Positions 52,308-64,000 of a stretch of 64,000 nt of DNA are shown here, piece by piece. Both the position numbers and the translations under genes were made by a program. This DNA comes from Calonectria ilicicola (Eukaryota; Ascomycota; Sordariomycetes; Hypocreales; Nectriaceae), in assembly GCA_020809705.1 (NCBI GenBank), contig CP085832.1, positions 2,604,001-2,668,000 on the forward strand, written 5' to 3'. Each line of letters begins with the position of its first letter. Within the stretch, counting starts at the first letter, position 1. The notes beneath the pieces were generated by a model, which saw only the letters and a program-made list of their open reading frames with translations, was not told where the DNA came from and did no database searches.

Positions 52308-54117
52308 GCACCAACCTTCTCTTGACTTATACTCCTACTCACCCGACTTCAATCCCGAATATCCCATCAGCCTTGACGACAGTCTCGCCCTTCTCGACCA
52401 ACAAATACCTACCGAACTGATGCAGTCCGAACACTGGGGGGCTCTTGCTCAACAAACACCCAGGCTCTCTCGATTTCCCCACCAACGCGAATCTTCATTG
52501 TCGTCTCTGGGGTCTTCCAACGCTACTCCCTCTTCTCCATTCAACCAAAACACCTCGAACCCTCATATTTCTATCACAAACGCTGTACACGACGGCACAT
52601 CGACCTCCAACAGTACCTGTGGCCCCAATCAAACTTCGTATTACCAACTCGCCAAGACGGTCGCCCCTTACTCTGGGTATCAAGGCTGTGGGGGTATCGA
52701 CCAAGTCATCCCCGAGATGGCATACCCAATTGCGATTTCAGGCCCAAGCGGCAAGCCTCGGATAGACAGAGGAGGCCTGATTCCCGCGCCTGACTTCAAC
52801 AACGGTTCAACGCGATCCCATCCTGCCTCAGTGGCGAGCTCCATCGCAGGTGACTCACCTGCCACTCCAACAGTTGGTGAGTCTGACACCTTGGAGAGGT
52901 GGCGGAAAGGAATTACCTCCGCCCCATCCGGATGCAACAGCGATAACTCACACTTTCTTTCCTTAGGCTTCGCCAATGTTCCAAAACTGGACAGGACAAT
53001 GACAGATGTTTATGGGGATGAATTATACAGCCCCAACTTTGCCATTACATCGACACCCCCTTCACAACCACAGATGGCCGTCTCACCGAGCAACGACGTC
53101 TTCAGCCAGCGCCTTCATGCTGCAAATACCCAGCATCTCAGCGCAGCTCACTCGCCAACCTCGACTTCATCACGCGGCCGTTCTCCATTCTGCACTGGAT
53201 CTCCTCTTGCTCTCTCTCCTAACCACGACTTTGGAACGGTTCCCATGACGCAAAGTTTGCCCTTTAATACAGCGCAGAGAATGCGCGAACAGAGCAAGGC
53301 GCAGCAAGAGGCGCAATTGCACCAGCATATGACTCAGCGTGCGGAGCCTGAGACTCCCAAGACCATCTCACCAAAGGATGCTATCTTGGAGTTTAACGAA
53401 CCGGATGGCGAAACAAACTTCCCTCTCTTCCCTCAAGATTCGACCGCTTTCGAGATGGATCAATTTAACAAAGTACTGGCATCTCAAGGCTCACAAGATG
53501 CCAATGCCCACGAAAACAACCAATTTAACTACATCCCCTCACACATGCCTACGGGAATCACGGTTCCGCAACAATACCCGTTTGTCGCAAACCCCCGCAC
53601 AGTACACGATACTCCTCCACGCCTCAGTTCAGCGGGATCCAGCTCTACCGGATCCAGGACTAACACGCCTACTCACATGGGTCGGCCTAACGGCACCACC
53701 GCCGATGGAGGAACTTACACATGCACATATCATGGCTGCTCTCTGCGATTTGAGACACCCGCTTTGCTCCAGAAGCACAAGCGGGAAGGTCATCGGCAGA
53801 CACAGATCCTAGGAGGGCCCCGCCCTCGTGAGATGGGAGGCATGACGTCGAATCTCCTAAACACACAAGCTGGCCCCCATCGATGTGATCGGATCAACCC
53901 AAGCACTGGCAAGCCGTGCAATACAATCTTTTCCCGACCCTACGATTTGACCCGACACGAGGACACGATCCACAATGCACGCAAACAAAAGGTGCGATGC
54001 AACCTGTGCACCGAGGAGAAGACTTTTAGCAGAGCAGATGCCCTAACGAGACACTACCGGGTGTGCCATCCTGACGTGGAGCTTCCTGGGAAGCACCGTC
54101 GTCGTGGAGGAGCCTGA
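52201..54117 (+). CDS. C2H2 zinc-finger transcription factor with His/Gln tract, possibly Rpn4-like
   Basis: A single exon encodes 638 residues. After MLSLSQ come seven His and 23 Gln codons (52219-52308). The next ~480 residues are Ser/Pro/Asn-rich, probably disordered, with acidic patches such as AILEFNEPDGE that could be activation or degron segments. Zinc fingers occupy the last 130 residues: CTYHGCSLRFETPALLQKH, a spaced finger starting CDRINPSTGKPC and continuing FSRPYDLTRHEDTIH, then CNLCTEEKTFSRADALTRH. The pair RPYDLxRHxxTIH and KTFSRxDALxRH resembles yeast Rpn4, the activator of proteasome genes, as I remember it. Absence of an intron is unusual among its neighbours here. I give the Rpn4 idea about even odds and therefore no symbol. 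Confidence 0.85.
52219..52308 (+). repeat. In-frame CAT/CAA trinucleotide repeat
   Basis: Seven CAT codons are followed by 22 CAA and one CAG, giving His7-Gln23 at the N-terminus of the zinc-finger protein. Near-perfect codon purity suggests recent expansion by replication slippage. Confidence 0.95.
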
Positions 54118-55551
54118 ACTGCCTGAAAGTATCCTCCCTACCCCACGAGGCTTGGTGGTGACTCCCGGTGGTCTCGCTCAATGGTCTCAGGTGAGGGAGC
54201 GGATGATGCTGCATGACGTGGTCCTCTCACTGACCGGCCATTGGGATTGGGGTATTCCTCGATTCGAGCATGCGCTGGAAGCGGGCCACGCTCCCTCGTT
54301 TGGATTGTGGGTCCTGCAGGGTCCTGCAGGGTCCAACCGTGACGTCATGGCTATATCCATTGACATCATTGCCCCCACTTTCTGCCATCACCACCGCTCT
54401 GTGATGATGACATGGCGCCTGCAATGGATGACGGCATGCTTGCTGTCTTGCTTTTTTGATCCAGTTTACTTCTGGCTTAATCGAAGGATATGGAAGTGGC
54501 GCTGGGTGCCCTTCCATTGCCCAATGTAACTCTAAACTTCACTACAAACAACGCGAATTGCCCTGGAACTCAGGTTGACAATGGCTGGCCGGGTGCACCT
54601 GGGTTCAGTCGGGGCGTATTGGTGGGACTGGTCTAGACAAAAAAAAAAAGAGGGGATTTTTTTCTCCGTCAGTTTACATGTACATGTACTCTTTTGCCTT
54701 GGTTTTGTTTCTTTTTGGTTAGGTGAGTGGGTTATTCACATGTTCAAAGTGGAGGGTTTGGATCCTGTCCCACTGGATGCATTCTTATTATGGGGTTATA
54801 CGATGTCACGACGAGATGGGAACTACGGATAGCCGGCCGATCACTTATGGGTACTGGTTTCATCTTGTGGCTGATTTCATTTTTGTTTTTCCTTTTTCCT
54901 TTTTTCCCCCTTTGAGCTTCGTTTAGCGGGATTTTACTATAACATAGACGATGTATGATATGATATAATCTGAAGAAACATGATTAATGACCTCACTTTC
55001 CGTTCCGTGCCGCTCATCCCTTCCCCATACTGACACCACTGACCCTAAATTTCTAGCCCGATGACGATATAGAGTATCACTGGTTTGACTTGAGCACCTA
55101 AGGTGTATCCATCAATTGCTTGCTTCAGAGGAAAGTGCGTATCCATCACTGCCTCAGTTTGAACAAAGTTTCTGTACTCGATAACATCATCTCCCCATCT
55201 TTCGTACGTAATTTTTGATGATCATTCATCATTAGGATGGACTAGGTACATTTGTATTTATTGAAGTGAGGCTTGATTATCGCGATGGAGATGGATCCTT
55301 TCTTGGCTAGTTTTGGCGATGTGGACTTAGGATTACTTGGTATTTCCGGGCCGGTGTCCAGAGCAAGGTTCCCTGGTAATATGTAATGGGCTAGAACAAT
55401 CGAAGACATCACTTGACAGTGTTTTACTTTATATCATTAAAAAATCATTTTCTGTATTTGCTCTCTTTGGCCACCAGAGCCTTAGATTTCTTGATCATAG
55501 TAATTGGACTAAACACCACCAATATGTACGGTGACATTACTATGTAGTACA
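54118..55551. other. Convergent 3' spacer before AROM
   Basis: 1.4 kb between the stop codons of the zinc-finger gene and AROM. A short tandem duplication of GGTCCTGCAG occurs near 54310-54330. No gene is supported. T-rich stretches near 54880-54910 and 54650-54665 may be part of 3' end signals. Confidence 0.6.
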
Positions 55552-61030
<5,479 letters not shown>

Positions 61031-61031
61031 G

Positions 61032-61117
61032 CTGTGTGTGTGTTTTATATTTCCGTCTTGCGAGTATAAAGTCTTTGCTAACCTTTGTTTAGAGTAAGAA
61101 GATGTGCTAGGCTAGTT
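61032..61117 (+). repeat. GT-headed dispersed repeat, copy A
   Basis: A short (TG)n tract followed by a ~70-bp unit that contains TTCCGTCTTGCGAG and ends GATGTGCTAGGCTAG. It is a close relative of copy C at 63404 and directly adjoins copy B. Relative to copy C it shows several C-to-T changes and a few others. Confidence 0.85.
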
Positions 61118-61207
61118 ATGTGTGTGTGTGTGTGTTATATTTTTGTTTTATAAGTATTAAGTTATTATTAATTTTTATTTAAAGTAAAAAGATATATTAA
61201 GTTAATT
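61118..61207 (+). repeat. GT-headed dispersed repeat, copy B (hypermutated)
   Basis: In tandem with copy A. Aligned without gaps to copy C over 70 bases after TTATAT, it differs at 32 positions by my count. Of these, 26 are C-to-T or G-to-A; none is T-to-C or A-to-G. This is the footprint expected of repeat-induced point mutation. Confidence 0.85.
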
Positions 61208-62282
61208 AAATTAAAAGTAATTAATTAAAATATTAATTTAATTTATTTTTTTTAAAAAAAAATTATTATATAAATATTATAAATTTTTTATTTATTTTAA
61301 AAATATAAAATAAATAATTTTAATTAATTATATTAAATATATATGTTTAAATAATTAATTTATTTTTGAAAAAAATTATTTATAATTTTTATTTTTTTTT
61401 ATTATATTTTTTTAATTAATATTTTATTATAATATTTTTATTATAAATTTTTTATTTAATATAAAAATTTTATAAATATAATTTTAAATTATTTATTAAT
61501 TATTTATTATAAAAATAATAAATAATTTTTTAAATTATAATTATATTATATTTAAAAAATAATATAAAAAAAATTTAAAAATATATATATATATAAATTA
61601 AAAAAAATTTTATAAAAAATAATAAATTATATTTATTAAAAATAAATTTTTATAAAAAAAATTATTTTATTTATTTATTTAATAAATTTTTTAAATTTTA
61701 ATTTTATTATTTAAAATAATTTTTTTTATTAAAATTATAAATTTTAATATATATTTTTTATTATTTTTAATATAATATTATTTAAATATTATATTTTTTA
61801 TAATTAAAATTATTTATTTATTAAAAAATATATTAATAATATTTTTTGTAAATAATTATTTTTTATATTATATATTAAATATTAATTAAAATTTATTAAA
61901 AATAAATTAAATATAAATAATAATATTAATTTTATAATTTATTAAAAAATAAAATTTATTATATATAAATTTAAATATTTAAATTTTATATTTTTAATTT
62001 TAATATAAATAATTAAAAAATTATTTAAAAGAAATATAAAATTATAAAAAATATTATATAAAAATATAATAAATTTATATTTAAAAAATTAAATTTAATA
62101 AATGTTAAATAAAAACTTATAAAATAATAAATATAATAAATATAATAAGCTAAAGTAACTCTCTAAATATTAAAATTTTAAAGATAAAAGTTAAACTATT
62201 AAATAGCTGAATTTTTTCTTATTATTATAAGCTAATATAGTATTAATAATACTATATATACTGTATAGAAAAATCAAATATT

Positions 62283-62370
62283 TTGATTTATAATATAAAA
62301 GGCTTATAAATCATTGATTTATAATATAAAAACTTATAAATCATTAATTTATAATATAATTACTTATTAA
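62283..62370. repeat. Three tandem ~30-bp AT-rich units
   Basis: Units start at 62283, 62314 and 62344 and share TTGATTTATAATATAAAA followed by CTTATAAATCA. The junctions form near-palindromes (TTATAAATCA-T-TGATTTATAA). The third unit is partly degenerate. This small minisatellite is distinct from the surrounding featureless AT sequence. Confidence 0.75.
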
Positions 62371-63072
62371 TAAAGGAAATATTCATCTATATATATAATA
62401 TATAGCCCCTCAAAAATAAAGATAATAATACAATATATACTTATTCAATAAGCTTAATTTTAAGCTTATCCTTTTACCTTCCACTGTATTATAACCTCTA
62501 ACAATAAAAAAAGTTTTATTATAAATATTTATAATAATAAATATAAGAATTAAATAGTTAAAATTTAAAAAAAGTAAGGTTTATGTATAAAGATTAAGGA
62601 AAATGATTTTAAGGTTAAAAAAAAGAGCTAGATAGTATTTATTTAAGTAATTAAAAGTGCATTTTTTTTTATATTTAATATTTAATAAAAATATAATTAT
62701 TAAAAAAAAATTTAAATAATAAATAAAAGTAATTTTTAAAAGAATTAAATAAAGAAAATTATAAACAAATTAATATATTAAATAAAAGGATTATAAGAAT
62801 ATAATAATAAAAAGAAAAAAAGGAAAAAAGTAAGAAAAATAAAATAAAAAATATAAATAATAGTTTAATTAAATAATTAATAGGATATAATTAGTATAAT
62901 AGGATATAAGTAGTAATTATATTATTTATATATTTATTATATTTAATAAATTATTAATATATATCTTTTATATAGTTATTTTCTTTCTCTTAGAAAAGAA
63001 AGACATTAATAAAGTTATAAGACCTAAAGGTACACCTTATAATAAACTTTTAAATGTATTAATATAATTACT

Positions 63073-63325
63073 TGTTACAACCTAGAGCTCTAGGGAGCCC
63101 TAAAAGGCAGGTTGAAGCAGCTAAAAATAGGGATCAAATTGATATATTAAAGATGCCTCTTTTTTCCAAGGAAAGAGGTCTAAACAGCTTCCTTTTATAA
63201 ACTTCCTTCCAGCTAGTCACATGACTAGTCAGCTGATTGGTCAGAAAACAGGTCAGCTAGCTAGCTAGGGACTAGAAATCCTCTATATCTCAGATATCCC
63301 TTATTTTCCCTTCGAGATCGTAACA
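63073..63325. mobile_element. Solo LTR with 5-bp target-site duplication
   Basis: A 253-bp segment begins TGTTAC and ends GTAACA, the inverted TG..CA ends of LTR retrotransposons. It is flanked on both sides by the identical pentamer TTACT (63068-63072 and 63326-63330), a typical integrase duplication. No internal coding sequence or second LTR is present, so this is a solo LTR left by recombination. Its base composition is much less A+T rich than the surroundings. Superfamily (Gypsy or Copia) cannot be assigned from the LTR alone. Confidence 0.85.
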
Positions 63326-63345
63326 TTACTTTTATACTAGGGAAC

Positions 63346-63388
63346 AGCGGTGACCGCCCACAAAATTCATTCATAATCGGTCACTGCT
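63346..63388. repeat. Imperfect inverted repeat
   Basis: AGCGGTGACCG at 63346-63356 pairs with CGGTCACTGCT at 63378-63388, 10 of 11 bases, with a 21-bp spacer. The single mismatch is a G/A transition. It could be the edge of another small element or a hairpin. Confidence 0.6.
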
Positions 63389-63403
63389 TTTCGAAGCCCT
63401 TAA

Positions 63404-63497
63404 GTGTGTGTGTGTGTGTGTGTTATATTTCCGTCTTGCGAGCACAAAGTCTCCGCCAACCTCTTATAGGAGTAAAAAGATGTGCTAGGTTAGTAGG
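63404..63497 (+). repeat. GT-headed dispersed repeat, copy C (least mutated)
   Basis: A (GT)n tract followed by a unit containing TTCCGTCTTGCGAGCACAAA and ending GATGTGCTAGGTTAG. It retains most C and G positions and serves as the reference for copies A and B. The sequence turns strongly A+T rich again immediately after about 63500. Confidence 0.85.
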
Positions 63498-63806
63498 ATA
63501 ATTATTTAATCTATCTAAACATTTAATATTATATTATATTCTAAAATAATATATATTTCTTTCTTTTTTATAATCTAGAGTAATATCTTTAATTAGTTAA
63601 GATTAAGATATATAAGTTAAATAAGTTATAAAGGTATTATATATAAATATTTATAATATAGTTCTTTTTTTCTTTATTATATATTTAAATTTTTTTATAT
63701 TTAATAATTTATTATTATATTTTTATTTTAAATTTTTTAGTTAATATTAGAATATTAAAAATATAATTTTTTTATTATTTATTAATATTATTATTTTATA
63801 TATATA
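63498..63806. repeat. Second AT-rich, RIP-like block
   Basis: About 300 bp of almost pure A+T between repeat copy C and the transposon end. No coding frame. It resembles the larger block at 61118-63060. Confidence 0.7.
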
Positions 63807-64000
63807 ACGTACATAATAAGCGAGCGTCGCAAACAAGCGAGCATCACACTTTTCACCACACCTCATTTTTCAATCAAGATAAAAACACTACAAAGCATCC
63901 GATCAATTAGTTCTAATCGCTTTTCTCTTCCTTAGAGATCTCAATAACTACCTAACATATCCTTGCATTATAACCAGTCTTGCCACAAGTCCTACAATGC
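63807..64000 (-). mobile_element. 3' end of a pogo/Fot1-type DNA transposon, cut by the window edge
   Basis: A G+C-containing segment abruptly follows AT-rich DNA at ACGTACATAATAAGCG, just after a TA dinucleotide (63805-63806) that could be the target duplication of a Tc1/mariner-superfamily element. Two subterminal direct repeats, AAGCGAGCGTCGCA at 63818-63831 and AAGCGAGCATCACA at 63835-63848, lie 17 bp apart and resemble transposase-binding repeats. The minus strand then encodes the tail of a transposase. The other end lies outside the window, so the inverted-repeat partner could not be checked. Confidence 0.65.
63952..63999 (-). pseudogene. C-terminal zinc knuckle of a fungal DDE transposase, degraded
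   Basis: The minus strand reads HCRTCGKTGYNARIC followed directly by TAG. This matches the CX2CX4HX4C zinc knuckle that ends many fungal pogo/Fot1 transposases, except that the expected His is Tyr. Tyr for His, Ile in place of the usual Thr, and the stop where Gln is common are each explained by one C-to-T change, as RIP produces. Further in-frame stops follow. The body of the transposase lies beyond position 64000. Confidence 0.65.

Larger units (their letters stand above)
61118..63060. repeat. AT-rich block consistent with RIP-degraded repeats
   Basis: Nearly 2 kb composed almost entirely of A and T, with very few G or C for hundreds of bases (for example 61210-62030). No frame of useful length survives. 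The boundary at about 61118 coincides with the junction of repeat copies A and B. The likely origin is transposon sequence destroyed by RIP. Original identity cannot be read. An AT-rich centromere-like block is an alternative. Confidence 0.8.

Overview
The window looks like a nuclear chromosome segment of a filamentous ascomycete, most likely a sordariomycete and possibly Hypocreales. The evidence is gene structure and gene families. Almost every gene is broken by short introns, mostly 49-73 nt, with GT..AG ends and CTAAC/CTGAC-type branch sites. The families include a five-domain AROM protein, fungal MHYT sensor, Atg18, Rad3, Prp3 and a divergent intron-bearing H3/H4 pair. The species could not be named from the sequence. 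Exon coordinates were worked out by hand from splice signals and conserved protein context. For every gene except AROM, exon lengths sum to a multiple of three.

Layout from left to right: MHYT-domain membrane protein (-, 23-2907); 3.6 kb non-coding; TYW4-type tRNA wybutosine methyltransferase/JmjC protein (-, 6469-9995); divergent promoter; Atg18 autophagy PROPPIN (+, 10862-12416); Pps1-like dual-specificity phosphatase (-, 13331-15473); 3 kb divergent spacer; Rad3/XPD helicase of TFIIH (+, 18438-21332); DDHD phospholipase (-, 21595-24951); 6.4 kb gene-poor DNA; C2H2 zinc-finger regulator (+, 31338-32577); Prp3 of the U4/U6 snRNP (-, 34977-36505), divergent from RPA190, the largest RNA polymerase I subunit (+, 36928-42115); histone H3 (-, 43432-43947) and H4 (+, 45490-45987) divergently paired; 6.2 kb gene-poor DNA; a second C2H2 regulator with a His/Gln tract (+, 52201-54117); and AROM (-, 55552-60319). 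These are housekeeping genes (DNA repair/transcription, splicing, rRNA synthesis, chromatin, tRNA modification, autophagy, aromatic amino acids) plus a few regulators. They do not form a metabolic cluster.

From about 61.0 kb the character changes abruptly. The last 3 kb are extremely A+T rich and carry the signature of repeat-induced point mutation (RIP). Three copies of a short repeat can be compared directly, and 26 of 32 differences between the most and least decayed copies are C-to-T or G-to-A. A 253-bp solo LTR with a perfect 5-bp target duplication sits in this block. The window ends inside a decayed pogo/Fot1-type DNA transposon whose zinc knuckle has RIP-type lesions.

The most notable single-gene anomaly is a frameshift in AROM, exactly between its first and second enzyme domains. 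Other points are a GC-AG intron needed to complete a zinc finger, a run of tiny 5' exons in rad3, and frame-preserving stop-free introns, one of which splits an MHYT motif. I did not find a convincing previously undescribed multi-gene system.
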